From: Haemophilus paracuniculus
GTDB taxonomy: Bacteria > Pseudomonadota > Gammaproteobacteria > Enterobacterales > Pasteurellaceae
Direction: 5' to 3'
NCBI RefSeq assembly: GCF_002015115.1
Contig: NZ_MUYA01000007.1
Span: 199,261-263,260, forward strand
Length of the DNA: 64,000 bases
Both the position numbers and the translations under genes were made by a program. Below the pieces are notes generated by a model. The model saw nothing but the letters and a program-made list of their open reading frames with translations, was not told the origin of the DNA and made no database searches. Numbering within the stretch: position 1 is the stretch's first letter; each line of letters starts with the position of its first letter. Shown piece after piece: positions 48,710-57,724 of the stretch.

Positions 48710-49139
48710 AGTCTTTTCCTTTGTTTATGAGTGAAAAATGATGATAAGCCAAAGGCTTACCGTTTGCTGAAATATTAATCAAAGCGTTTAACAAAAAACT
48801 TACAGATCTACCCGCTTGCAGTTCGCTTTAACGAGCAAAATTTCCTGCTATCGCATTGAAAATGAAATATCCCGTTGATTTTAAACATTTTTTATAAAAA
48901 ATACAAAATTTGTTAAAAAAACGTAGATAAATTTTGCCACAAGATACCAAAATTGCTTGATTTTGTCTATTTCTGACAGCCCTAATCCCGCCAAAATGCG
49001 AACAATTTACATAAACAAAGACGATTTTCTCGCCGAAAAATTCCCCACCGCCCCGTGAAAAAATTTATTTATCTCATAAAATAAAAAACCATTTATCACA
49101 AAAGTCATAAATGGTTTTACGCTACACAAATTTAATACG
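48710..49139. other. 430-base gap: aceE leader and distal terminator
   Basis: No gene is seen. The right two-thirds are AT-rich and must carry the aceE promoter; I see no convincing PdhR or FNR palindrome. A single uptake-signal-like CCGCTTGCA lies near 48810. The last 60 bases hold the terminator of the next gene. Confidence 0.5.
49084..49118 (-). terminator. Terminator after the ydgA-like gene
   Basis: On the minus strand AAAACCATTTAT pairs with ATAAATGGTTTT and a T-run follows. Confidence 0.8.
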
Positions 49140-50516
49140 TTATTTTAAGAGCGATCCGCCCAGCATTATCATTAAAAGATAGCCTTGCAGTTCTTGATCG
49201 GAAAGGACTTTATCGTTTAATTTCACTTGCTGATTTTCAATATCAAGCTGGAATTTCGCCTTGTCGCCCTCAACGTTGAGCAACTGCATTTGAGAGCCTT
49301 TATCAAGCAATTCGTTGATAGTATTGGTAGCAAGCTCTTCGGCGGCTGCAAGATCTTTAAGATCGACTGCGATAAAAGGCTTGAACACTTTAATTAACGC
49401 AGGTTTATTTACATCTAGCTCAATTTTTGAGCCGTTAAGCAATTTGACAAATTCGTTCAGATCATAGCGAGTGTTGTTGGAATCAAGCTGTCCTGATTGA
49501 ATATCAAGCAACAATTTATTTTTGCCGAGATCATTTTCGATCGCCAAATCCCCTTTCACTTTTGGCGAATTTGCCAATATTTCTTCGAAAATTTGGCTAC
49601 CCTCTGGCATTTGGGCAGCGGCAAAGAGATTTGGCGAAATTTGCGATAAGCGATTCAATTTATCCGCATCCAAATTGAGATCAAGATCGAAACTTACTTT
49701 GCCGATTTTTTCCTGCTGATTTCCTAACGCGACTCTCGGTTGCATTTTCAGTTTCACGTTCGACTCTGCTCTACCTTGCTTGATTTTGGTTTCGCCATTT
49801 ACGCTAAGATTTTCCAAAACAAGACTGCCACCCTCATCATTCGTCCGCACAGTTCCCATTTTCACTTCAACATCGCCCAGTTGAATCGCAGGGTATTTCG
49901 GATCAGTTTCAAATTTCAACTGATAGGCTAAATTCTCGATCTGAACATTATCCAACCTCGCAGAATCCGTTTTAACAGAAACCCCTTTTTGATTTCCGTT
50001 CACCGTAATCTCACTAGTTTCTAGCTGATTATCAGGGGTTTTAAATGGGGTGATTTTGGCTTCGGCATCCAATTCACCACCGTAAGAAACATCAAGTTGC
50101 GAAGTGATAATTGCTTTATCGCCAAAAATCGAGGTAAGACGGCTATCTTGGCTAGTTTGGCGACCTTCACTACTCAGCAACACAGGCACAAAATTCAATT
50201 TTTGCAAACGATTGAGTGGCAACGGCCCGTGGTAAATTTTTTCCGCCCCGTTAAAAATGAAACTTTTCGATGAACCTTCAAGGAATTCAACTTTCAGATC
50301 ATAGTTAAGATCAGAACTAAACAAGCCTTTGATAAACTGCGGATTTTGCATTTCTGCTTGAATACCGTATTGCTCTAACGCTTTTAATTTTTGGTTAGCA
50401 AGCGGTAGGATTTCCTGATATTTCTGCTCTACTTGGTTGCCCGTGTACCAACTTCCCCCTGTTACCACCGCACCAAGTACGGCAACAACGGAAAGAGCTA
50501 AGGTTGATTTTTTCAT
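49140..50516 (-). CDS. YdgA family protein (DUF945)
   Basis: The product is 458 aa. An uncleaved N-terminal signal-anchor (KKSTLALSVVAVLGAVVTGGSWYTG) is followed by the family hallmark Q-EQKYQEILPLANQKLKAL and FIKGLFSSDLNYDL. A long beta-rich periplasmic body with repeated VNGE/LENL strands follows, and the end is LLMIMLGGSLLK. DUF945 proteins resemble AsmA-like or dimeric periplasmic proteins of unclear role. It is monocistronic, with AGAGGAAAT before the ATG. Confidence 0.88.
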   Translation of the reverse strand: MKKSTLALSVVAVLGAVVTGGSWYTGNQVEQKYQEILPLANQKLKALEQYGIQAEMQNPQFIKGLFSSDLNYDLKVEFLEGSSKSFIFNGAEKIYHGPLPLNRLQKLNFVPVLLSSEGRQTSQDSRLTSIFGDKAIITSQLDVSYGGELDAEAKITPFKTPDNQLETSEITVNGNQKGVSVKTDSARLDNVQIENLAYQLKFETDPKYPAIQLGDVEVKMGTVRTNDEGGSLVLENLSVNGETKIKQGRAESNVKLKMQPRVALGNQQEKIGKVSFDLDLNLDADKLNRLSQISPNLFAAAQMPEGSQIFEEILANSPKVKGDLAIENDLGKNKLLLDIQSGQLDSNNTRYDLNEFVKLLNGSKIELDVNKPALIKVFKPFIAVDLKDLAAAEELATNTINELLDKGSQMQLLNVEGDKAKFQLDIENQQVKLNDKVLSDQELQGYLLMIMLGGSLLK

Positions 50517-50582
50517 TTTATTTCCTCTTTACATAGTAAAAGAGAATCCCGCAGGATTCTCTTTAAATAGTATTTAAACAAA

Positions 50583-50990
50583 TTAGATTGCGAAATCAGC
50601 TAAGGTTTTACCTTGATTTAATGCCGCTTGGATTTCGCGTGGGGTGCGACCTTGACCTGTCCAAGTTTTTTCATTGCCGTTTACATCAATGAATTTATAT
50701 TTTGGTGGACGTGGTGCACGCGGTTCACGTTTTTTACGCTCGCCAGTGTTTCCTAATAATGCCGCCAATTCTTCCGCAGAAATGCCGTCTTTTGCCAATA
50801 ATTCTTTATATTTGTTTAAACCTTCAAGGAGTTTTGCGTTTTCAATTTCCGCTGCTTTCACTTCTTCACGTTTTTCTTCAAGTACGATTTGTACTTTCTC
50901 TACTACGCTTTCTAGTTGCTCTAAGGTTAAATCACGAGCAACAGCACGTAAGCTACGAAGATTGGTTAATTGTTTAGCAAATTCAGACAT
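50583..50990 (-). CDS. hns: H-NS family nucleoid protein
   Basis: Silences AT-rich DNA and shapes the nucleoid. I start at 50990 (AGGAG upstream), giving 135 aa. The N-terminal oligomerisation helices (about 1-70) are followed by a basic linker (GERKKREPRAPRPPKYKF) and the C-terminal DNA-binding domain with the minor-groove-reading loop TWTGQGRTP. The AT-rich upstream region fits autoregulation. Likely targets in this window would be the AT-rich restriction patch and the guaB-guaA insert (inference). Confidence 0.95.
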   Translation of the reverse strand: MSEFAKQLTNLRSLRAVARDLTLEQLESVVEKVQIVLEEKREEVKAAEIENAKLLEGLNKYKELLAKDGISAEELAALLGNTGERKKREPRAPRPPKYKFIDVNGNEKTWTGQGRTPREIQAALNQGKTLADFAI

Positions 50991-51036
50991 TCGATTTCTC
51001 CTATAAAATTTCATTAAAAATATAAAGCCGATTTCT

Positions 51037-51144
51037 AATAAGATAGAAATTATTGAGTATATTAACCTATTTTAACAAAAAGTAAATATAAAAAAGACTA
51101 AAAAATGATTTATGTATTCTTTTTCTTAATATGATAGAAATTAT
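51037..51144. repeat. Direct repeat TAATAWGATAGAAATTAT upstream of hns
   Basis: Two 18-base copies differ at one position and lie 90 bp apart (near 51037 and 51127), each followed by GTATAT (directly in the second, after TGA in the first). They are in the AT-rich leader between glmU and hns and could be regulatory or duplicated promoter sequence. Confidence 0.5.
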
Positions 51145-51170
51145 GTATATAAAAATTTTTGAGCTATATA

Positions 51171-51200
51171 AAAAAATAGCGGGATCTACCCGCTATTTTT
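51171..51200 (-). terminator. Terminator after glmU
   Basis: On the minus strand AAATAGCGGG pairs with CCCGCTATTT around TAGAT and T residues follow. Confidence 0.85.
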
Positions 51201-51211
51201 GCTCTGCTCTT

Positions 51212-52573
51212 TTATTTTTTGGTCGGACGCTGCCAGTTGGCGATGTGGCGTTGTGGCACGCGGCTAATCACGAGTTCGTTTTCGCCCACATCTTTGGTAA
51301 TAGTTGCACCTGCCCCAATCGTTGCCCCATTCGCAATGGTAACAGGGGCGACTAATTGGCTGTCTGATCCGACAAACACATTATCGCCGATCACGGTTTT
51401 GAATTTGTTTGCCCCATCGTAGTTGCAGGTAATCGCACCCGCCCCGATGTTGCAGTTTTCGCCGACTTCTGCATCGCCCACATAGCTTAAATGGTTCACT
51501 TTTGAGCCTTCGCCGAGTTGGGCATTTTTGATTTCCACGAAGTTGCCCACGTGGGTGTGAGCGGCTAAATCGGCACCTGGGCGTAAGCGTGAGAAAGGTC
51601 CGATCTTGGCGGAAACGCCCACTTTGGCATTTTCGAGGACAGAATACGGTTTGATTTCCACATCATCGCCGATTTCGCAGTTTTTCAGCACGCAACCTGC
51701 CCCGATTTTGACACGGTTGCCGAGTTTAATCTCGCCCTCTAAAATCACGTTCACATCAATTTCCACATCTTTACCGTGGGAAACCGTGCCACGCACATCA
51801 AAACGGGTTGGGTCGATAATGCTCACACCCGCCAACAGCAGTTTTTCCGCCTGTTTTTTCTGATAGAAACGTTCCAACGCCGCCAGTTGCAAGCGGTTAT
51901 TTGCCCCTTCCACTTCCATAAATTCGCTGGCTTGCACCGCTTGCACTTGGAAGCCGTCTTGGTTCGCCATCGCGATCACATCAGTAATATAGTATTCGCC
52001 TTGGGCGTTATTATTGTTGAGGTTTTGCAACCATTTTTTGAAGCTCGCCCCACTCGCCACCATTACGCCCGTGTTCACTTCTTGGATTTTGAGCTGTTCT
52101 GGGTTGGCATCTTTTTGTTCCACAATCGCCACCACCGAGCCATTTTCACGGATAATCCGCCCGTAACCCGTTGGGTTGTCCAACACCACCGTCAGCAACG
52201 CAATGCCGTTTTCAGGCTTGGCGGCGATCAATTTTTCGAGGGTCTCTTTTTGGATCAGCGGTGCATCGCCGTAAAGCATCACGATATTTTCATCATCGGC
52301 AAAAAACGGCGCGGCTTGTTGCATTGCGTGTCCTGTTCCCAATTGTTCCGCTTGAAATACCCAATTTACAGGTTCATCGGCAAGGCGTTGTTTGAGCAAA
52401 TCCGCCCCGTGTCCGTAAATTAAGTGAATTTGTTGAGCGTTGAGCTGCTTGGCGGTGTCGATAACGTGTTTCACCATTGGCTTACCCGCCACAGGGTGCA
52501 ACACTTTCGGTAAATCGGAATACATTCGAGTGCCTTTGCCAGCGGCTAAAATCACGACGCTAAGTTTGTTCAT
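51212..52573 (-). CDS. glmU: Bifunctional GlmU (UDP-GlcNAc synthesis)
   Basis: Acetylates glucosamine 1-phosphate, then uridylylates it to UDP-GlcNAc, the precursor of peptidoglycan and lipid A. The 453-aa product has the N-terminal pyrophosphorylase with [25 protein letters not shown] split over 10-34 and the linker helix. The C-terminal left-handed beta-helix (about 250-453) shows hexapeptide repeats and the acetyltransferase site around [23 protein letters not shown] residues. It has its own terminator. Confidence 0.97.
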   Translation of the reverse strand: MNKLSVVILAAGKGTRMYSDLPKVLHPVAGKPMVKHVIDTAKQLNAQQIHLIYGHGADLLKQRLADEPVNWVFQAEQLGTGHAMQQAAPFFADDENIVMLYGDAPLIQKETLEKLIAAKPENGIALLTVVLDNPTGYGRIIRENGSVVAIVEQKDANPEQLKIQEVNTGVMVASGASFKKWLQNLNNNNAQGEYYITDVIAMANQDGFQVQAVQASEFMEVEGANNRLQLAALERFYQKKQAEKLLLAGVSIIDPTRFDVRGTVSHGKDVEIDVNVILEGEIKLGNRVKIGAGCVLKNCEIGDDVEIKPYSVLENAKVGVSAKIGPFSRLRPGADLAAHTHVGNFVEIKNAQLGEGSKVNHLSYVGDAEVGENCNIGAGAITCNYDGANKFKTVIGDNVFVGSDSQLVAPVTIANGATIGAGATITKDVGENELVISRVPQRHIANWQRPTKK

Positions 52574-52637
52574 TATTAAATCCTTATCGAAAAAATTTCG
52601 GCTATTTTAGCCGAATTTGCTGGAAAACAGAATAAAC

Positions 52638-52692
52638 GCAAGCGGTCGGTTTGGGGAAAATTTTTAAAATTCGCTCAAATCCGACCGCTTGT
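52638..52692. repeat. Inverted uptake-signal pair between the NhaC-type gene and glmU
   Basis: GCAAGCGGTCGG (52638-52649) faces CCGACCGCTTGT (52681-52692), a probable terminator for the transporter gene on the minus strand. Confidence 0.75.
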
Positions 52693-52721
52693 TAAGTCAA
52701 TCAAAAATCATTGTCAATGCT

Positions 52722-54248
52722 TTACGCCGATTGCTTATTTTTGAATACAAAAATCAAGCTAACCAACGCCACCGCCGTTACCGCAAAGCCAGCCAAGGCG
52801 GATTGGGTAAAGCCGAGGGTAATATAACCTGCCAATGAAGCCGTCGCTACCAACATTGCATAAGGGAATTGGGTGGTAACGTGATCCATATGGTTACATT
52901 GTGCCCCTGTCGAAGAAAGAATGGTGGTGTCGGAAATTGGTGAGCAATGGTCGCCACACACCGCCCCCGCCATTACCGCTGACATACACGGAATTAACAA
53001 CGCAGGCTCAATTTTCATCGCCATTGCTGCGGCGATTGGCAACATAATACCGAATGTTCCCCAACTTGTGCCAGTCGCAAATGCCATTACGCTTGCCAAC
53101 ACAAACAGGATCGCAGGTAAGAATGCAGACGGAATGTTCCCTGCCACAAGGCTAGAAAGGTAATCCCCCGTGTGGATCTCTTTCACCACGGTGCTGATGA
53201 TCCACGCAAACACGAGGATCGCAATCGCCCCGAACATTGAACGGCAGCCGATCCAGATCGCTTTGCTGTAATCTTCCGCTTTAATTAACCCTGCAGTGCA
53301 AACTAACACGGCAATCACGCCAAGTGTACCACCCACCACGAGTGAGGTGTTTACGTCCGTATTTTCAAACGCCCCTAAGATGCTGAATGTCTCTAACGCC
53401 TGTGCGCCTGTGTAGATCATTGAAACCACAGTGGCTGAAATTAACACCAACACTGGCACGATCAACGCATAAACACGCCCTTTGCCTTGTCCATTGCTTT
53501 GGCTCACGGCTTCGCTCTCTTTGCTTTCGGCATTTAATGCTTCTCTTTCTAAACGCCCCATTGAGCCAATATCAAAAGAAAAATAAGCCACAAAGAACAC
53601 CATCGCCAACGCAAATAAGGCGTAATAGTTCATCGCACTCATTGAGGCGAACGCCACAATCGGCGTATATTCCGTTACGTTATAAGTGGCGAGCAGACCT
53701 GCGATAGTCGCAATAATTGAAGCCCCCCAACTTGAAACAGGCATCAGCACGCACATTGGGGCAGCGGTGGAATCCAAAATATAGGCTAATTTGGCACGGG
53801 AAACCTTGAATTTATCCGTAACAGGACGAGCAATCGCCCCCACCGCTAAACTATGGAAATAGTCATCAATAAAGGTAACAAACACAAGGCTTGCGGTGAG
53901 CAATTTCGCCCCACGGCGGCTTTTAATATGCTGTTGAGCCCAACTCGCAAAGGCTTGATTACTTCCCGAAAACGTCAGCAACGAAGTGAAAACCCCCAAT
54001 AACAGCAAGAATACCAAAATTTGCACCTTGCCCCAGCTAAAACTTTCGCCATCGTGAACCAAGCCCACAATGCTATTTTTTAGATAGACTAAGGTATCCA
54101 TCGGATTCCAATTCGCCAGCATAAAAGCCCCAACCACAATCCCCAAGCCTAACGAAAGCAACACACGGCGGGTTACAATCGCTAAGGTCAAAGCCAAGCC
54201 CGCTGGCACAAGGGAAAGGATTGAATTTGAATAATCAACTAAATTCAT
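52722..54248 (-). CDS. NhaC-family transporter behind a lysine riboswitch (LysW-type lysine transporter)
   Basis: I start at 54248 (AGAGG upstream), giving 508 aa; earlier in-frame codons lie in the leader RNA. About 11-12 hydrophobic segments and the NhaC signatures (SLLTFSGSNQAFASWAQQ, FIDDYFHSLAVGAI, MAGAVCGDHCSPISDTT) are seen. By homology alone it would be called a Na+/H+ antiporter. A lysine riboswitch lies in its leader, and NhaC relatives under lysine riboswitches have been proposed as lysine transporters (LysW), so lysine uptake is the better guess. It is a single gene. Confidence 0.82.
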   Translation of the reverse strand: MNLVDYSNSILSLVPAGLALTLAIVTRRVLLSLGLGIVVGAFMLANWNPMDTLVYLKNSIVGLVHDGESFSWGKVQILVFLLLLGVFTSLLTFSGSNQAFASWAQQHIKSRRGAKLLTASLVFVTFIDDYFHSLAVGAIARPVTDKFKVSRAKLAYILDSTAAPMCVLMPVSSWGASIIATIAGLLATYNVTEYTPIVAFASMSAMNYYALFALAMVFFVAYFSFDIGSMGRLEREALNAESKESEAVSQSNGQGKGRVYALIVPVLVLISATVVSMIYTGAQALETFSILGAFENTDVNTSLVVGGTLGVIAVLVCTAGLIKAEDYSKAIWIGCRSMFGAIAILVFAWIISTVVKEIHTGDYLSSLVAGNIPSAFLPAILFVLASVMAFATGTSWGTFGIMLPIAAAMAMKIEPALLIPCMSAVMAGAVCGDHCSPISDTTILSSTGAQCNHMDHVTTQFPYAMLVATASLAGYITLGFTQSALAGFAVTAVALVSLIFVFKNKQSA

Positions 54249-54375
54249 AAAACCTCTAACAAAACTTTGTAATGAAATAATTTGAACCAAACAAAGATAG
54301 AGATCTACTGAAAACATCTGCACGAATGCAAATAAAAAGGAAAGGGAAAATGAAGAGAAAATCACCCTAGCCTAA

Positions 54376-54545
54376 CAGTAGCACTCCGTAACCATAAAGA
54401 TGATTACGACAGTGTCGTTCCTTTCGGTAACGACCCCAACCAATTAAGATGACGCTTAATTGATTTCGGCAAATACGCCTTTCCATCTTTCTCATCGTTT
54501 TCCACTCAAAAGATATACTTATCGCATTTGCACCTCTACAATTTG
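54376..54545 (-). promoter_or_regulatory. Lysine riboswitch (L box)
   Basis: On the minus strand the conserved blocks appear in order: GTAGAGGTGC, AAGTATATC, TGAG, GAAAGATGGAAAGG, TTTGCCGAAA, TTGGGGTCG with a GTCGTT/AACGAC hairpin, ACTGTCGTA and GGAGTGCTAC, whose CTAC pairs with the opening GTAG. The switch lies about 130 nt before the transporter start. I see no T-run terminator after it, so control may act on translation or by another means. Confidence 0.85.
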
Positions 54546-54723
54546 TAGGACGGGCGAGAGATTACAATAAGAAAAACGCTTTGACAAGTTAAATGAGAGA
54601 AAATCTTCTAATAATAAAATTTTCGCCACTGCAAGGGGTGGGATTTTAAAAAATTTCCATTGCTGACAAATATATTAGGGATGAATAATAATTTATCCCT
54701 AATGTAATTAAAGGTAATGTTTA

Positions 54724-56454
54724 CTATTTTTCCACAAACTGATTACTCTGCTTAATCAGCTGTAAAAACACCGCAAGGGGTGGGCGTGGGTTGTTTTGTT
54801 GTTCGCCCTCAGCGTTGTAGCTTTGGAAATGTCCGTTTTTGTCGATGTGGTATTGCTCGTTGTCCGCCATTATCGCCACGTCCGATTTACGATTACCTGC
54901 CAGCACCCACATTCTTTGGGTCGGTTTGGTGAGATCCTGACCCTGTGCGTAGTCTGCAAGCGGGTTGTTTACCCCGAAAAATTGTGAGACGAGGGTCGGC
55001 ATAATATCCAAATGGCTTGATAATTCGGTGCGTTCTAGACTATCCCCCTGCCAATAGGCGATCATCGGCACTTCGAGGCGTGAGCGATCAAAGCGGTTTG
55101 CTTTGTCGTTTTTCTCGCCGAGATCGGCGGTGATCAGCACAAGGGTGTTATGGGTTAAGCCTTGCTGTTCAAGCTGTTGCCAAATTTGTCCGAATTGCCA
55201 GTCGAGCAGTTTGGCTTGCTGTTCTTTGTCGTTGGCGGGTGGCAAGGTTAGATCTAAATAGCTGAAAAAGGGTTGAGCCGAGCGAGCGACCAGCCACGAT
55301 TTCCAAAGGTTGATCGCTTCCAAATTGTTGCTTGATTTTGGCAAGTCAAAGTTACGGAATAGGGATCGGCGGTAAATCGGCTCTTCAAAATTGCTATGGG
55401 AAAATAAGCCGAATTGGTAGCCCGATTGTTGCAATAAATCGATCAATGGCGAGGATTTTCGTTCGCTTAAAATCGAATCCACATATTTTCCGCTCAAACT
55501 ATAAAATAAGCCCACCACGCCCGCCATTTCATCTTCGCCGCTACTGTAATGTTGCATAAAGTGGTAGGATTGACGGCTAATTTTGTCAAGATTTGGGGTG
55601 TTTTGTGGGTTAATCCATTCATTTTTTAAGCCCGAAAAATTGATAAACAGCACATTGGCGGTGCTTTGTTTGGTCGCATTCAGCGGTTTTTTCGGATAAT
55701 TTAGGTAGAATGCGTCAAGCTGCCCCGTGCCTTTGAGTTGTTGTTCCATTGCGGTTTTGTCAATTAAACCGTGTTTTTCAAGGAAACTACGGGCGGTCAT
55801 TGGATAAGAGAGCGGATAGTTCGCTTTTTGTGCCGTGATCGGGCGGTAGAGGGACATATCCGCCCACGCATAAAGCAGATGGGTGGCAGTAAAGCAAGTG
55901 AGGAAAAACAGGGCGACAAATTTGCCCCATTTTTGGCGGTTAAAACTGCGTAATTTCTGCCAGCACCAACGGGAATAGAGCATTTCCGCTAATAAAATCA
56001 ACGGCATTGGCACAAACAGCACTTGCCATTGGCGGGAAAGTTCGCCGTTGTCGGGATTGACGAGCAGATCCCACACGAGGGGCGAAAGGTGCAAGTAAAA
56101 TTGTTTGAAAACTTCCGTATCCACCAACAAAACCGTTAGCCCAATGGTGGCGATAATCACCGAAACGCCACGGAAGGTTCGCTCGTTTTTAATCAAAAAG
56201 CTCAATGGGAAAAGCAGCAACAAAAACACCGCAAACACCACAAAACTAAAATGCCCGAACAAACTGATAAAGAAATAGAGCTTACCGAATAAGGTGTTCG
56301 GCCAATCGGCATTGAACGCATAACGAGAGGAAATCAGCAACGCCAGCACAATATTAAACAGGGCAAACCAATGCCCCCACGCAATGCGTTGCGAGGTTTC
56401 TTCTCGATATTGGCGAGAGTTTTGCGGTAAAAAACGAGCAAAAAATTTCAGCAT
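54724..56454 (-). CDS. yejM: YejM/PbgA (LapC)-type inner-membrane sulfatase-fold protein
   Basis: The product is 576 aa. Five N-terminal helices (about 25-195; DUF3413) precede a periplasmic alkaline-phosphatase/sulfatase-fold domain (about 240-576: NVLFINFSGLKNEW, QHYSSGEDEMAG, ITADLGEKND). In E. coli this protein signals lipopolysaccharide level to LapB/FtsH and has lost catalysis. It lies 13 nt after yejL, the conserved pairing. ftsH is also in this window, at 32-34 kb. Confidence 0.92.
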   Translation of the reverse strand: MLKFFARFLPQNSRQYREETSQRIAWGHWFALFNIVLALLISSRYAFNADWPNTLFGKLYFFISLFGHFSFVVFAVFLLLLFPLSFLIKNERTFRGVSVIIATIGLTVLLVDTEVFKQFYLHLSPLVWDLLVNPDNGELSRQWQVLFVPMPLILLAEMLYSRWCWQKLRSFNRQKWGKFVALFFLTCFTATHLLYAWADMSLYRPITAQKANYPLSYPMTARSFLEKHGLIDKTAMEQQLKGTGQLDAFYLNYPKKPLNATKQSTANVLFINFSGLKNEWINPQNTPNLDKISRQSYHFMQHYSSGEDEMAGVVGLFYSLSGKYVDSILSERKSSPLIDLLQQSGYQFGLFSHSNFEEPIYRRSLFRNFDLPKSSNNLEAINLWKSWLVARSAQPFFSYLDLTLPPANDKEQQAKLLDWQFGQIWQQLEQQGLTHNTLVLITADLGEKNDKANRFDRSRLEVPMIAYWQGDSLERTELSSHLDIMPTLVSQFFGVNNPLADYAQGQDLTKPTQRMWVLAGNRKSDVAIMADNEQYHIDKNGHFQSYNAEGEQQNNPRPPLAVFLQLIKQSNQFVEK

Positions 56455-56467
56455 AATTGAGTGCGAT

Positions 56468-56689
56468 TTAGTGCAAAGTCGTGAGCGATTTTTTCAAGGC
56501 TTGGGCAAACGTTTCCGCCACCAGTTGTTGCTGTTCAGGCTTAACGCTATGTTGAATAATGTTGGTAATTGCATCGCCCAACGCCATTAGGGAAAGATCC
56601 ACAGGGGCTTTGTGCTTTTCAAGGGTAATCAATAAATCGTTTAATAGTGCTTCAAGTTGAGCGTTTTGGTATTTTGATTGGCTTGCCAT
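56468..56689 (-). CDS. yejL: YejL family protein (UPF0352)
   Basis: The product is 73 aa from the ATG at 56689. It is helical, with the conserved LLNDLLITLEKHKAPVDLSL and MALGDAITNIIQ segments typical of UPF0352. Function is unknown; it is regularly found before yejM. Its start is 155 bp from the divergent mepA start; promoters of both lie between, with one uptake signal. Confidence 0.92.
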   Translation of the reverse strand: MASQSKYQNAQLEALLNDLLITLEKHKAPVDLSLMALGDAITNIIQHSVKPEQQQLVAETFAQALKKSLTTLH

Positions 56690-56844
56690 TTTGGAATAAA
56701 TCTTCGTAAAAAATGTGGCAAATATACCATAAAAAAGCCGTTGCAAGCGGTAAGATTTTCGATTTTTTTCTCAAATGGGCGGAAGACTACAAATCAAGCA
56801 AAATTTTTGCTACCATACCGCCCGTTTTTTCCATTAGGTTTTGT

Positions 56845-57675
56845 ATGATGAAATTATTAAAAGTCGCATTCTTTGCCAGTTTATCCGCCTTTGCCGTAAC
56901 AGCTTCGGCAAGTGTTTGGGAACAAATTCGCACCCCTGTGCAGGGCGTGCCACAATCGGTTGGCGGTTATAGTAACGGCTGTTTAATCGGCGGTCAGCCA
57001 TTGGCATTAAAGGGCGAAGGCTATCAAGTGATTCGTTCCGTCAGAAACCGTTATTACGGCAACCCAGAATTATTAAGTTTCCTCAAACGCTTGGGGCAAA
57101 ATGGTAAAAATGCAGGCTTACCGCCGATCTTGATTGGCGATATGTCAATGCCCGCAGGCGGTCGTTTTTTAACGGGACACGCCAGCCACCAAACAGGGCT
57201 TGATGCGGATATTTGGTTACGATTTGGACCGATGGACGATGAAACCGCCCGCAACCCCGCAGGGCTTGCCACAGTAATGGTGGATCACGCCAAACAACGG
57301 GTTGATGAACGGGTGTGGACGCCAAATCAAGCCACCTTAATTAAACTTGCGGCACAAGATCCAAAGGTGGATCGTATTTTTGTGAACCCTGCGATCAAAC
57401 TGAAACTCTGCCAAACCGCAGGGGAAGATCGTGAATGGTTACGCAAGGTGCGTCCTTGGTTCTCGCACGATTCTCATATGCACGTTCGTTTGGGTTGCCC
57501 TGAGGGTTCGCCGAGTTGCGAAAAACAAGCCCCAATCCCTGCGGGCGATGGCTGCGGTGATGAGCTTTATTCTTGGTTTGAACCAGCCAAGCCGTCAAGT
57601 TCATCAAAACCGAAAACCGTGCCAGCAATGCCTTATCAATGTCAAATGATCCTATCGAATTTAGGACTAAACTAA
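56845..57675 (+). CDS. mepA: Penicillin-insensitive murein endopeptidase MepA
   Basis: A LAS-type zinc metallopeptidase that cuts D-Ala-mDAP (and mDAP-mDAP) cross-links in periplasmic peptidoglycan. The 276-aa product has a signal peptide (to about residue 22, ASA), the zinc motif GHASHQTGLDADIW (His-x6-Asp) and a second zinc His in DSHMHVRLGC. Cysteines in the C-terminal part likely form disulfides, as in E. coli MepA. I use the ATG at 56845; the frame opens earlier without homology. A terminator follows. Confidence 0.95.
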   Translation: MMKLLKVAFFASLSAFAVTASASVWEQIRTPVQGVPQSVGGYSNGCLIGGQPLALKGEGYQVIRSVRNRYYGNPELLSFLKRLGQNGKNAGLPPILIGDMSMPAGGRFLTGHASHQTGLDADIWLRFGPMDDETARNPAGLATVMVDHAKQRVDERVWTPNQATLIKLAAQDPKVDRIFVNPAIKLKLCQTAGEDREWLRKVRPWFSHDSHMHVRLGCPEGSPSCEKQAPIPAGDGCGDELYSWFEPAKPSSSSKPKTVPAMPYQCQMILSNLGLN

Positions 57676-57682
57676 ATCAATC

Positions 57683-57712
57683 AAATGGGTGAAAGATCAC
57701 CCATTTTCTTTT
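57683..57712 (+). terminator. Terminator after mepA
   Basis: AAATGGGTGA pairs with TCACCCATTT around AAGA and a T-rich run follows. topB starts 13 nt later. Confidence 0.8.
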
Positions 57713-57724
57713 GTGTGATCTCAA

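Noticed and set aside
51776..52423. 215-codon plus-strand frame opposite glmU
   Set aside because: GlmU is certain on the other strand; this frame is His/Phe/Arg-rich and typical of an antisense shadow.
52722..54248. Plain Na+/H+ antiporter NhaC
   Set aside because: Homology alone supports it, but the lysine riboswitch in the leader makes amino-acid transport more likely; kept as an alternative only.
54249..54365. Longer N-terminus for the NhaC-type transporter, starting near 54365
   Set aside because: The extension lies in the riboswitch-to-start spacer, shows no transporter homology, and the ATG at 54248 has a good ribosome site.
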